64,000 bases of DNA from Neoarius graeffei (GCF_027579695.1 NC_083596.1:11862798-11926797), one strand, 5' to 3'; numbered from the stretch's first letter, positions 52,541-63,933 are shown. Notes: a model not told the origin generated them from the sequence alone. Program-made: numbers and translations.

Positions 52541-53489
52541 GTTCATTGAGATATTCTTTAAAATGTTACTTTTCAAAGGGGGCGTACTCATTTACGCTGA
52601 GCACTGTATATTTCATTCAGCTAGCATGATATTGAAGGAGTCGAAGACAAAGTCAAAGTTGAAGACTAGTTGAATGGAATATATCTGATATACCATGAAA
52701 AAAGCCATTATTATTATTATTATTATTATTATTATAATACATACACATTCGATGGAACAATTATAGATTTTACAAAAAGTTAAGAACAGGGGGGTAACTT
52801 ACCAATATCCAATGTTGATTCTGATCCAATATAATTCAGTGTTCTGTCAATCCAATGTACATGTACAAAGTCAGTTCTAACAATAAAAACGGTCCAACTC
52901 CAAAAACTCCTGTTTTTCTCTTGTAAATATAGCCTTTTGGTGTTTGACGCATCTTTCTCTTTGAAAATTCTCTCAAAATCTTCCATATTTAACAAAGGAA
53001 ACCTGGTGGCCATGTTGGTTTACAAATTATCACAGTCGCTTGCTAGTGCGGAAGTTTTACGTCTCCAACGTGTTTCTTTTCCAGTTTTTTGATGTCCATT
53101 GGTTTTTCTCTTATGTGTGAAGAATACCTAATGAAGTTTTAATAGCCTGCGCAGAAGCATTTCCAGGTGTTCAACACGTCTTTCTCTTTCCCGGCGAACA
53201 AAGAAATGCTTCTGCGTATGCGCAACAGAAAACTTTCTCACTGAATATTCCCATCAGCTCCAACATGTGACATCATGTTGTTTTGACAACCATGCAATAT
53301 TGTAAACCATATTGAATGCTCATTCTCCATTGGGTAGAGTGATGTAATACACATAGGATAAGCGATATGCTAACAATATTGCATGCTATCAAACCAAATG
53401 AATGGAGCCCACTAGAAGGGAATAGAACACATTTTTATTCCATTGAAAAAGTGCCTTGTATGTATAATAATTAATGTTAAAGAACTTGC

Positions 53490-54700
53490 TAGAAAGTGAT
53501 AGTGTTAAAAAATTTATCGCAATAATTTGCTAGAATTCACCATAATAATCTTTGCAGTTCAGTGAGTACATTTTCACTTTATAATTAATTTTCATTAGTT
53601 ACTATCAATCTTAGTATTAGCAACCAAGTATAATATAATCAATCCATGAGGAAATTAATGCTAACGCTGACTTTATGATTTATCTGACACAGCTGTAGAA
53701 TTTTCCTCTAATTTTTCAAAGATAATTAGGCTACATCAGAGGATTTACACACTAAGACACCTAGCAAAGAAAGCTGCAATGCTGTTTAAGTGAGACCTTT
53801 CCAGGCCTTGAGGACATATTGAACAAGGTGAAGAAACTACAGATGAATTCTGCCGTGTTTCTACAGAGACCTGATCAATAAATGCCTGGCTCAGCTCTTG
53901 CCAAGTCTGATACATATCTCTTCCATCTCCCTCTCTGCCTTCTACTCCATTCTTTTCCTCCCAGCTATAAGAAACGGCTCAAAGCCAAAAGCCACTTCAC
54001 TCCGAGAGGTTATCAGATACAGCGGGGGTTTACAATGCTCGCCAAAATAACCATAATTTGGCAAATTGAATACCGCTCACTGCATTGATTCCTCAGCTGA
54101 TGTTTAGTGTTTTCCTTTTGGATCTGACCTGGCTCTACAGGACTTCGTCTTCTTTTACTTGCAGCAGTTAATGCAGTAATAAAGCTCCCTATTATCTATT
54201 GAGTTATGAGATCTAAATATCCACTTATTGGAATATGATTGCCATTTTATTTAAAGATAAAGAGAAGTAATTGAAAATTGTTATATCTTTTCATTATTAT
54301 TACACATGGTTGGCAGTCTGCTTTAAAACATTTGCTGAAGATGACCGTCATTACTATCATTTATGAATTATGGGATCTGCTCATTGCTCTCCATTACTTC
54401 TGAAGGCCATATATTACAGTGACTGTAGCACAATTTATTATTCTTTTAAATTGTCTTTCACTTGCATTTTTTTCCACAACTCGTCCGTCATCCTAAACAT
54501 ATACAGTATTTGTACTAGTCATGAGTATATACAGTATACTGACTATTATATTTTTGCATTTCAAACACAATGCCATTAAATATCATTAAACCCCATATAC
54601 AGTATTATTTTACCTGTAATTAATTGTGCCAGGATTGTAATTACACTTCATAAAATGAATATAGAAAATACGTAAGGCATGCAATGAGTGGTTTGTGAGC
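53490..54700. other. Unique island with candidate conserved non-coding element
   Basis: 53650-54130 is repeat-free with balanced composition and TAAT-type motifs (atgaggaaattaatgctaac, caaagataattaggctacat, aaaataaccataatttggca, gattcctcagctgatg). Flanks are AT-rich. No frame shows protein domains. Confidence 0.42.
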
Positions 54701-54723
54701 TTAAACTTATTGTGTGACTGCAC

Positions 54724-55115
54724 CAGTGGTGGTGTCGTGGTTAGCACTGTAGCCTCACAGCAAGAAGGTTCTGGGTTCAAGCCCAGTGGCCGACGGGGGC
54801 CTTTCTGTGTGGAGTTTGCGTGTTCTCCCCATGTCTGCGTGGGTTTCCTCTGGGTGCTTCGGTTTCCCCTACAGTCCAAAGACATGCAGGTTGGGTGAAG
54901 GTTGGGCTGACATGCCCTCGAGTAAGGCACCTAACCCCCAACTGTTCCCTGGGTGCTGTAGCATAGCTGCCCACTGCTCTGGAGATATGTGTGTGTGCTC
55001 ATTGCTCACTTGTGTATGCATGTGTTCACTGCTTCAGATGGGTTAAATGCAGAGGAAACATTTCACTGTGCTTGAGTGTATGTGTGATAAATAAAAAGGC
55101 ATCTTGTCTTCTTGT
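54724..55115 (+). mobile_element. V-SINE variant with a different 3' body
   Basis: Head and central domain as in the other copies up to caaagacatgcaggttgggt. It then switches to a body known from other teleost SINEs (ctaacccccaactgttccct, gctgcccactgctctggaga, gatgggttaaatgcagagga) and ends gataaataaaaaggc with a cttctt tail. Confidence 0.85.
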
Positions 55116-55197
55116 TAGTAAAAAGTGTTGTTTTTGTGGACCCCCCCCCCCGCCACACACACACACTGCTTTCAGAATTATTGGCACCCCTTCAATT

Positions 55198-55866
55198 AAA
55201 AAAGAACTGAAGGCAAATTTTTTATTATCGAAATTCTATTTGTCTCATTTTATTAAATATAGGAATGCATTTTTGATCGCTATTTTGTCACTGCTATAGC
55301 AAGTTATGAGTGTTTGAAATATGCTATGTAATATATCAGTCCATATGTCGAAGCAGTGGCTGTAAACGAGATTCGTTGAGACCTGTGCGAGACATCGTAG
55401 GACGGAAGTAAAACGTACAGCAGAAATCAAAATGACCAACACCTGCCAACATTGTCAAAAGACGCATGCGCCCTCCTTCGAATGCTGATGTAATCAAGCC
55501 GGAAGTTTTGTTTGTTTTGATAGCAATCAGGAAAGTTTGAAAAAAAAAAAGTAGGCAGTAATCATCATTTAAACTCGTTTTTGTGCAATATTTCGTTTGG
55601 AAAACAGTTTTCAAAATGGCTGCACTGACACCTGGCTGACACTTCACGTTTCAAAGCCTTGCACAAGTCTCGTGAAGATCGCATGGATAAGTGACGCCTG
55701 CCATGGACCAAACGAACTAAATTCAACATGGCTAAAAACAGAATAGGCCGATAAGTATAATATTTAATTGCAATTAGTTGCCAATCAGGTTACTAAAACC
55801 GAAAATGTAATTGAATAACAAGTTAATTAAGAAAAAAAGTTTAAAAATGACTTCAGTTCTCCTTTA
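55198..55866. mobile_element. TTAA-type element related to the arm at 6661-7147
   Basis: Left end aattaaaaaagaactgaagg and right end cttcagttctcctttaa are inverted; TTAA occurs at both borders. The left arm (attctatttgtctcatttta and on) matches the reverse complement of 6661-6750. No intact coding region. Confidence 0.6.
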
Positions 55867-56155
55867 ATATTTGATGAAACCTCAATTGAATGGCGCCTCT
55901 TCCTGTAATCCTGCAATGTTGGAAAATGCATGTGGTGGATCTTGGTACACTCTTCCTTGCACAAGAGTTCAAGCTCCTTTATATTCCTTATATTATATTC
56001 CTAGGTTGCACATGTATTCTTTTTATGCTCCTGTTTGCAGTTCACAGCCAAAAAACTTTCAATTAAGGACTCATCTGACTACAATACATAATTTAAATTG
56101 TCCATCCAAAGATTCTTGGTGCTGTCAACAAACAGCTTGTTGTTATGGAGGTGAT
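55867..56155 (-). mobile_element. Old Tc1-like remnant, continuing after the LINE
   Basis: Phrases such as acaagagttcaagctccttt and ttaaggactcatctgactac resemble decayed minus-strand Tc1 transposase. The remnant appears to continue at 59158-59330. Weakly supported. Confidence 0.4.
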
Positions 56156-57027
56156 ATATAGTGACAATCAGAGTCATATTGGAGTTCTCCCCAGTGAAGG
56201 AGAGGGTCGTTTCCCTGCGCCTTCGGGTCGGGGAACGGTCTCTGACTATCATTTGCGCTTATGCGCCAAATGGTAATTCGGAGTACCCGGCCTTCTTGGA
56301 GTCCTTGAGTGGGGTGCTAGACAGTGCACCATGAGGGGACTCCATTGTTTTACTGGGGGACTTCAATGCTCACATGGGCAATGACAGTGAAACCTGGAGG
56401 GGTGTGATTGGGAGGAACGGCCTGCCTGATCTGAACCCAAGTGGTGTTCAGTTGTTGGACTTTTGTGCCATGCACGGTTTGGCCATAATGAACACCATGT
56501 TCGAGCATAAGGGTGTCCATAAATGCACGTCGCACGAGGACACCCTAGACCGCAGATCGATGATTGACTTTGTAGTCGTTTCATCTGATCTACGACCGTA
56601 TGTCTTGGACACTTGGGTGAAGAGAGGAGCAGAGCTGTCAACTGATCACTACCTGGTGGCGAGCTGGATCAGATGGTGGGGGAGGAGGCTGGACAGACCC
56701 GGCAGGCCCAAACAAGTAGTGAGGGTATGCTGGGAATGTCTGGCAGAGGCTTCCGTCTGTCAGATCTTCAACTGTCACATCTGGCAGAGCTTCAGCTGCA
56801 TACAGGGGGAGGATGGGGACATTGAGTCCAAGTGGACCATGTTCTGCACCTCCATTGCTGAGGCGGCTGTGCAGAGCTGTGGCTGCAAGGTTGTTGGTGC
56901 CTGTCGTGGCGGTAATCCCCGAACCCACTGGTGGACACCTGTGGTGAGGGGAGCCGTCAAGCTGAAGAAGGAGTCCTATCAGGCTTGGTTAGCCTGTGGG
57001 TCTCCAGAGGCAGCTGACAGATACTGA

Positions 57028-57517
57028 CGGGCCAAGCGGAATGCGGTTCTGGCAATCGCTGAAGCAAAAACTCAGGTGTGGGAGGAGTTCGGAGAGGCCA
57101 TGGAAAGTGACTTTCGGTCAACCTCAAAGAGATTCTGCCAAACTGTCCAGCGGCTCAGGAAAGAAAAACAGTGCTCTGTCCCTACTGTTTACAGCGAGGA
57201 TGGAGTGCTGTTGACCTCAACTGGGGACATCATCCAACGGTGGAAGGAATACATTGAGGATCTCCTCAATCCCGGGCCAAGCGGAATGCGGTTCTGGCAA
57301 TCGCTGAAGCAAAAACTCGGGTGTGGGAGGAGTTCGGAGAGGCCATGGAAAGTGACTTTCGGTCAACCTCAAAGAGATTCTGCCAAACTGTCCAGCGGCT
57401 CAGGAAAGGAAAACAGTTCTCTGTCCCTACTGTTTACAGCGAGGATGGAGTGCTATTGACCTCAACTGGGGACATCATCCAATGGTGGAAGGAATACACT
57501 GAGGATCTCCTCAATCC
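57028..57517 (+). repeat. 245-bp tandem duplication inside the LINE
   Basis: The unit starting cgggccaagcggaatgcggt at 57028 recurs at 57273 with only a few differences (aaagaaaaacagtgctctgt versus aaaggaaaacagttctctgt). As 245 is not a multiple of three, the duplication shifts the reading frame. Confidence 0.93.
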
Positions 57518-59100
57518 CACCTTCATGTTGTCAGAGGAGGACGCAGAGTCTGAGGGTGCTTGGGAGGACTCGCCTATCACAGGGGCTGAGGTTGCCGAAG
57601 TGGTTAAAAAGCTCCTCGGTGGCCAGGCTCCGGGGGTGGATGAGATTCATCCTGAGTTCCTGAAGGCATTGGATGTTGTTGGGCTGTCTTGGCTGACACG
57701 CCTCTTCAACATTGCTTGGAGGTTGAGGACGGTGCCTCTGGATTGGCAGACTGGGGTGGTGGTCCCCCTTTTTAAAAAGGGGGACCGGAGAGTGTGTTCC
57801 AACTATAGGGGGATCACACTCCTCAGCCTCGCTGAGAAAGCCTATGCAGGGTGCTGGAGAGGAGAGTCCGGTCAATAGTCGAACCTCGGATTCAGGAGGA
57901 ACAATGCGGTTTTTGTCTTGGTCATGGAACACTGGACCAGCTCTTTACCCTTGCAAGGGTACTGGAGGGTGCATGGGAGTTTGCCCAATCAGTCTACATG
58001 TGTTTTGTGGACCTGAAGAAGGCTTATGACCATGTCTCTCGTGGTGCCCTGTGGGGGGTGCTTCAGGAGTATGGCGTTCAGGGCCCACTACTGCAGGCCA
58101 TTCAGTCCCTGTATGACCGGAGCAGGAGTTTGGTTCGCATTGCCGGCAGTAAGTCGGACTCGTTCCCGGTGCATGTTGGACTCTGCCAGGGCTGTCCTTT
58201 GTCACCGGTTCTGTTCATAACTTTTATGGACAGAATTTCTAGGCACAGCCAAGGGGCGGAGGGTGTCTGGTTTGGTGGCATCAGGATCACGTCTCTGCTT
58301 TTTGCGGATGACGTGGTCCTGTTGGCTTCATCAATCTGTGACTTACAGCATGTGCTGGGACGGTTTGCAGCCGAGTGCAAAGTGGCTGGGATGAGGATCA
58401 GCACCTCCAAGTCCGTGGCCATGGCACTCAGCCGGAAACAGGTTGAGTGCCTACTCCAGGTCAGGGGGGGAGTTGCTACCTAAAGTGGAGGAGTTTAAGT
58501 ATCTCGGGGTTTTGTTCAAAAGTGAGGGTAAGGGGGAGCGGGAGTTGGACAGAAGGATCGGGGCAGTGTCAGCAGTGATGCGGACGCTAAACCGGTCTGT
58601 TGTGGTAAAGAGAGAGCTGATCCAAAAGGCAAAGCTCTCAATTTACTGGTCCATCTATGTTCCCGCTCTCACCTATGGTCACAAGCTATGGGTAGTGACC
58701 GAAAGAATGAGATCGCGGATACAAGTGGTAGAAATGAGTTTTCTCCACAGGGTGGCTGGGCTCTCCCTTAGAGACAGGGTGAGAAGCCTGGTCATTCGGG
58801 AGAGACTTGGAGTAGAACCGCTGCTCCTCCACATCGAAAAGAGTCAGTTGAGGTGGTTCGGGCACCTTGTTAGGATGCCCCTTGGACACCTCCCAAGGGA
58901 GGTTTTCTGGGCATGCCCCACCGGGAGGAGACCCCAGGGCAGACCCAGGACACGCTGGAGAGATTACATCTCTTGGCTGGCCTGGGAACACCTCGGTATT
59001 CCACCAGAAGAGCTGGTGAAGGTGGCCAGGGAGAGGGAAGTCTGGGCTGCTCTGCTTAGGCTGCTACCCCGTGACCCGGATCCGGATAAGCGGTAGAAGA

Positions 59101-59143
59101 TGGATGGATGGATGGATGGATGGATGGATGGATGGATGGATGG
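59101..59143 (+). repeat. (GGAT)n tail of the LINE
   Basis: About ten GGAT units directly after the LINE stop region. Confidence 0.95.
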
Positions 59144-59329
59144 ATATAGTGACAATCCCAAGGACCAGCTTAACTGTACAATTCTGTGAATGTGATATTT
59201 TGGTTCTTATTTGCCTCCCTCACCATCCTCCTTACTGAGCGTGGGTTCAGTCTGCTCATGCATCTAATTCCTGGAAAATTTTCAACTATTTCACATTTAA
59301 AACTTTTTTTGAAACTTGAAACTTTTAAA

Positions 59330-59620
59330 AACAATATTCTTGATTGTACACAATAGTATTTTTTTTTAAAATCTCCTTACATATGTTTTATAAGCAGTAT
59401 CTAGCCTAGATGTGCAGGTTAACAAGCGTCTGTCTCTTATGTGCTCTCTTGAGTCTTCCCCCAGATGATGGCTGTAACCATCATATATTTATACCCAGGG
59501 GAAACAGGAGAGGGTCAAAGGCAGCAGCAGTAGAGTTACTGAGCACTGAGAGGGATTAGGTAAATTTGTTAACTAATTATTAACTATAGGTTAACAAGTA
59601 CAGATATAGGTTTTTGTGTA
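59330..59620. other. Unique stretch, weak conserved-element candidate
   Basis: Contains gatggctgtaaccatcatat, ggggaaacaggagagggtca and gcagcagcagtagagttact. No repeat or gene recognised. Confidence 0.3.
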
Positions 59621-59623
59621 ATG

Positions 59624-60647
59624 CAGAGGTGGACAAAGTACCCAACTTCATTACTTAATTCAAAGTACAGATCCCACTGGTTAAATGTTACTCCGATACA
59701 AGTGAAAGTTGTCCAGTCAAATTTTTACTTAAGTTAAAGTACTGAAGTATTTAAAAATACTTCAGTATTAAATGTACATTTTCTGTCAACACATCATTGT
59801 ATTATTGCCACAACGCTTACAAAATCTAACGCCGTTACCAAAGACAGAAATGTGAATTCACAAAATGAACGCATGCTGTGCCATCATGGTGGTTTAACAT
59901 TAAGCTAGCTAGTCAGTGAATATGTGAATAAGCTAGCTAGTCACTATGTGTAAACATTAGCCGTGGACAAGGCGATGGCAACTTGGCAGGCAAAACCATA
60001 GAAAGACATTTGACTAACCAGACTGCATAGCAATTGCTAGCTCTAAAAGCACAGACAACTTTGTTGCAAGCTTTCTCTTGGAATAAAATGTTTACATTCC
60101 TCAATATGCTTCCGCAGGTTGGACGGCGAGTTTTTGTAGGCCGTGATGTGGTTCATTTTCAGCAAACAAAGCAAACATTTAAAACAAAATGAATCTTTAA
60201 TCCTTTCAGAAAACTGAAACATGGGTTCATGGGCCACGGGTGCGTGCATTCCCCAGAAGAACCGTCTCCTTCCATTCTGCCATCAACTTACCGTGTTCAA
60301 ATAATGCTGCTGAGAAATCATTAACTTGATTTTACACAGTCTATGGAAGAGACGTGACCCTAGTGATTACTGATCGGCTGTCTCAGTGTCACCTGCAACA
60401 AAACCAATCACGTTTTAGAAAAGAAAAGAAAAAACGCCCACTTTCAAAGCTGCTTCATAGTAACGAGTAACGAGGACCTTGACAGAAATGTAGTGGAGTG
60501 AAAAGTACGATATTTGCCTTTCAAATCTAGTGAAGTTATAGTCAGAAGTTTCCAAAAAAAAATAATACTCAAGTAAAGTACAGATACTCAAAAAGTGTAC
60601 TTAAGTACAGTACTCAAGTAAATGTACTTCGTTACTGTCCACCTCTG
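59624..60647 (-). mobile_element. hAT element with CAGAGGTGGAC termini and BED-finger remnant
   Basis: The termini CAGAGGTGGAC and GTCCACCTCTG are typical of hAT elements in fish. Flanking octamers gtgtaatg and gtattttg agree at five of eight positions. Minus strand 60249-60043 encodes a BED-type zinc finger (FCFKCLLCLLKMNHIT, then NSPSNLRKHIEECKHF), the N-terminal DNA-binding part of hAT transposases. The catalytic part is absent, so this is a deletion derivative. Confidence 0.8.
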
Positions 60648-60651
60648 GTAT

Positions 60652-61100
60652 TTTGACTATTTTCTACATTGTAGAACAATACTGAAGACATCAAAACTAT
60701 GAAATAACATATGGAACAGATATGGAATTATGTGGTAAACAAAAACGTATTACAAAAATGAAGTGTGATTCATATTTTAAATTCTTCAAAGTAGCCAGTG
60801 TTTACCTTGATGACGCTTTACACACTATTGTCATGATCTTAACCAGCTTCATGAGGTAATCACCTGGAATGCTTTTCTATTAACAGGTGTGTCTCGTCAA
60901 AAGTTAATTAGTGGATGAGTTTCTTGTCTTCTTAATGCGTTTGAGATCAAATAGTAAAAAAAAAAAAAAAATACAGTAAATAGCCCTATTCCACACCATA
61001 ACTAGTAATCCATATTACATCAAGAACCGCTCAACTTAGTAAACAGAAACGACATCCATCATTACTTTAAGACATGAAGAAGTGTCTTTTAAGATAATCT
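60652..61100 (-). mobile_element. Tc1/mariner terminal and transposase fragment
   Basis: Contains tgactattttctacattgta and aacaggtgtgtctcgtcaaa. 60880-61095 is the reverse complement of the fragment at 30520-30750, with scattered differences. Confidence 0.7.
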
Positions 61101-61167
61101 TATTAGTTTATGTATATCTGTATATAGTGCATATTTAATATTAATTTCTTAATAATATTTGAATAAG

Positions 61168-61520
61168 AGCGGCACGGTGGTGTAGTGGTTAGCGCTGTTG
61201 CCTCACAGCAAGAAGGTCCGGGTTCGAGCCCCGTGGCCGACAAGGGCCTTTCTGTGTGGAGTTTGCATGTTGTCCGCGTGGGTTTCCTCCGGGTGCTCCG
61301 GTTTCCCCCACAGTCCAAAGACATGCAGGTTAGGTTAACTGGTGACTCTAAATTGACCGTAGGTGTGAATGGTTGTCTGTGTCTATGTGTCAGCCCTGTG
61401 ATGACCTGGTGACTTGTCCAGGGTGTACCCCGCCTTTTGCCGTAGTCAGCTGGGATAGGCTCCAGCTCGCCTGCGACCCTGTAGAACAGGATAAAGCGGC
61501 TAGAGATAATAAGATGAGAT
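61168..61520 (+). mobile_element. V-SINE, first of a tandem pair
   Basis: Plus-strand copy with short deletions (ten bases lost at gcatgttgtccgcg). It begins after aatatttgaataa, which recurs after it at 61521 and, shortened by a base, at 61912. Confidence 0.93.
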
Positions 61521-61534
61521 AATATTTGAATAAG

Positions 61535-61911
61535 AGCGGCACGATGGTGTAGTGGTTAGCGCTGTTGCCTCACAGCAAGAAGGTCCGGGTTCGAGCCCCG
61601 TGGCCGACAAGGGCTTTTCTGTGCGGAGTTTGCATGTTCTCCCCGTGTCCGCGTGGGTTTCCTCCGGGTGCTCCGGTTTCCCCCACAGTCCAAAGACATG
61701 CAGGTTAGGTTAACTGGTGACTCTAAATTGACCGTAGGTGTGAATGTGAGTGTGAATGGTTGTCTGTGTCTACAGTATGTGTCAGCCCTGTGATGACCTG
61801 GTGACTTGTCCAGGGTGTACCCCGCCTTTCGCCCATAGTCAGCTGGGATAGGCTCCAGCTTGCCTGCGACCCTGTAGAACAGGATAAAGTGGCTACAGAT
61901 AATGAGATGAG
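61535..61911 (+). mobile_element. V-SINE, second of a tandem pair
   Basis: Plus-strand copy without those deletions. It shares with its neighbour the rare variants gctgttgcctcac, gtggccgacaagggc and cctggtgacttg. Tail ends at atatttgaataa. Confidence 0.93.
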
Positions 61912-62914
61912 ATATTTGAATAATAAGCTAGATGTTTAAGAGACATTTTTAGGAGTGTCAAGATAAATTCATATGAGAATATTTTTGTTCCGTAAAAGCA
62001 TCTGAGTGATATTTATTGAATCATTGGGCGTAAATTTTAGTTTATGCAATCATATTCCCCCATTGCACCTAGTGTTTCTGAGGCCGGCTGTGTATCCATC
62101 ACGATCCTGAACAGGACTTACTGAGTGCTTACTGAAAATGAATGAATGAATGAATGATGTGCTCTAGGATGATTTGCTGAAAGTTGGTACAGTTACAGTA
62201 GGCAGTAGTGTTGTAGTACTCGAGATAGGTCTCAAGACCACTTTTTGAAGGTCTTGGTCTCGTCTCGAAATTGATTGCATGTTTGCTTGGTCTAGTCTCA
62301 GACACAGAGGACTCTATGGGATTTTATTTCAAGATCGGTCAAGACCACAGCTGCAGGGATTTCACTATGTACTGTCTGATTTATTTGTTAACAAATTGTT
62401 ACTGTGATTGGATGTAAAACCTCCTGCTTCAAATGTGACCAATAACATGACTCATTGCTAATTCAAAATTGTCATTACTGATAACGGTTGTCACCCCTCC
62501 CCATCCCTCCACCCTCCTTCACACCCACTGGTTTGGTCCTGGTCTTGACTCGCTCTGTGTCCGAAATCGCTCCCTACTCACTATATAGTGAGGACGCCAT
62601 TTTGTAGTGCTGTCCGAAACCTTAGTGAGGATTATTTGCACCCTATATAGTGCATTCAAAGTATCCCACAATGCATCACGAAAAGTAGTGTACAACTGAT
62701 GATCACTAACCAAAGCAATGTCTCCCATCATGCATTGTGGTCACGCTGAAAGAAATCAAATTAAAAGCCTCAAATTTGATTTAATAAAAGGCAGCGGCAA
62801 AGAAGAAAGTATTCAGCCTTGATTTAAAAGAACTGAAAGATGCAGGTACTTTGTATTGATTAATGTGGGAAATACGCTCAGGATAATATGGATTTATCAC
62901 AGAAATACATGCAT

Positions 62915-63293
62915 GTCTCATCTCATCTCATTATCTCTAGCCGCTTTATCCTGTTCTACAGGGTCGCAGGCAAGCTGGAGCCTATCCCAGCTGACTACGG
63001 GCGAAAGGCGGGGTACACCCTGGACAAGTCGCCAGGTCATCACAGGGCCGACACATAGACACAGACAACCATTCACACTCACATTCACACCTACGCTCAA
63101 TTTAGAGTCACCAGTTAACCTAACCTGCATGTCTTTGGACTGTGAGGGAAACCGGAGCACCCGGAGGAAACCCACGCGGACACAGGGAGAACATGCAAAC
63201 TCCACACAGAAAGGCCCTCGCCGGCCACAGGGCTCGAACCCGGACCTTCTTGCTGTGAGGCAACAGCGCTAACCACTACACCACCGTGCCACC
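62915..63293 (-). mobile_element. V-SINE with 10-bp TSD
   Basis: Minus-strand copy flanked by atacatgcat at 62905-62914 and 63294-63303. Confidence 0.95.
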
Positions 63294-63368
63294 ATACATG
63301 CATTTATTATTTTGAAAAACGACCACCCAGCTGAGATCTGGCACGTTTCAATTGTGCAACAGTCAAAG

Positions 63369-63650
63369 TCAAATCAAAGTCCTTCCCATGCCATGTGGCG
63401 CATAGGGTGGTGCCGATCTCCGTTTCTGTATAGCCTTTCGCCTGTTACATAGCTAGGGTTACAGTGCGGGGCTAGTCCTCTGGTAACCGCGAGAGTTTGA
63501 CCCCCCACTCGCATCTGTATTGCAGCGTGCCTTGCCAGACAGCAGTAGGTACCATTTTTATGATGGTCTTTGGTATGACCTGACCATGAATAGAACTCGC
63601 AATCTCCCAATCAAGAGGTAGACACACTAACCACTAGGCCAACTCTCAGT
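63369..63650 (-). mobile_element. Third tRNA-derived SINE family
   Basis: The minus-strand head reads gttggcctagtggttagtgt (A box) and gggagattgcgagttctatt (B-box-like). The body is unlike that of the V-SINE (ccatgtggcgcatagggtgg on the plus strand). No clear target duplication. Confidence 0.65.
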
Positions 63651-63933
63651 CATTGTGCGATAGTAATGACATAAATACAAGCGCGACGGACTAGTGTCCG
63701 AAAGCATTTTTTAATTTTACCAATGAGCTCACTATATAGTCCTCTATATAGTAATTCCCTATATAAGGAGTAGGGAGTAGTGAACGACTGAGCGATTTCG
63801 GACACAGGGTCGGTCTCGCTCTGCCTTGATCTTGGTCTTGACTTGGTCTCAACCCCTTAAAGTCTTAGTCCTATCTCAATCTTGATACACTCTGGTCTTG
63901 GTCTCGGTTTAGGTGGCCTTGACTACAACACTA

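Larger units (their letters stand above)
43876..52606 (-). mobile_element. Tc1/mariner element A2 with about 410-bp terminal repeats
   Basis: Outer ends cagtgctcagcataaatgag and its complement lie at TA sites 43874-43875 and 52607-52608. The left repeat is 43876-44113 plus 45716-45893 (split by a Tc1). The right repeat is 46692-47042 plus 52546-52606 (split by a Ty3/gypsy element). The inverted repeats stay similar up to the motif gaattcccca, well inside the transposase gene. Confidence 0.88.
43850..53480 (-). mobile_element. Foldback element of the ggtatatcag family, copy D, split by a Tc1 stack
   Basis: The short left part (43850-43875, ggctggcgttgagcggtata) continues after the insertion at 52609 (catgatattgaa, hairpin partner gaatggaatatatctgatat). 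It then runs through (ATT)n, the exon-like minus-strand segment (53013-52925, MATRFPLLNMEDFERIFKEK) and the far end aagggaatagaacacatttt near 53413-53433. Confidence 0.7.
56170..59143 (+). mobile_element. Rex3/RTE-like LINE, 5' truncated, 14-bp TSD
   Basis: The direct repeat atatagtgacaatc flanks it at 56156-56169 and 59144-59157. It starts within the endonuclease ([34 protein letters not shown]) and carries the reverse transcriptase (FKKGDRRVCSNYRGITLLSL, EEQCGFCLGHGTLDQLF, CFVDLKKAYDHVSR, catalytic FADD at 58301-58312). A long C-terminal region follows (FKYLGVLFKSEGKGERELDR, GRRPQGRPRTRWRDYI) to a stop at 59096. The tail is (GGAT)n, as in fish Rex3. Stops at 56331 and 57025, a 245-bp tandem duplication (57028-57517), and frameshifts near 57850 and 58470 make it inactive. 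Confidence 0.88.
62555..63807. mobile_element. MITE-like element with ctgtgtccgaaatcgctc ends
   Basis: The ends ctgtgtccgaaatcgctc and gagcgatttcggacacag are perfectly inverted, followed by cactatatagtgagg-type palindromes. It holds two SINEs. Target duplication not clear. Confidence 0.75.
62206..63933. mobile_element. Non-autonomous element with tagtgttgtagt ends, three-layer nest
   Basis: Inverted ends tagtgttgtagt and actacaacacta; ggtctcaagacc/ggtcttggtctc-rich subterminal sequence on both sides. The inner part from 62555 is a further element. Confidence 0.7.

Noticed and set aside
60043..60249. BED-finger frame as an independent host gene
   Set aside because: It lies between hAT termini and lacks any further exon, so a transposon remnant is the simpler reading.
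63369..63650. A functional tRNA gene on the minus strand
   Set aside because: Only A- and B-box-like motifs remain, the cloverleaf cannot be closed, and a SINE body follows.
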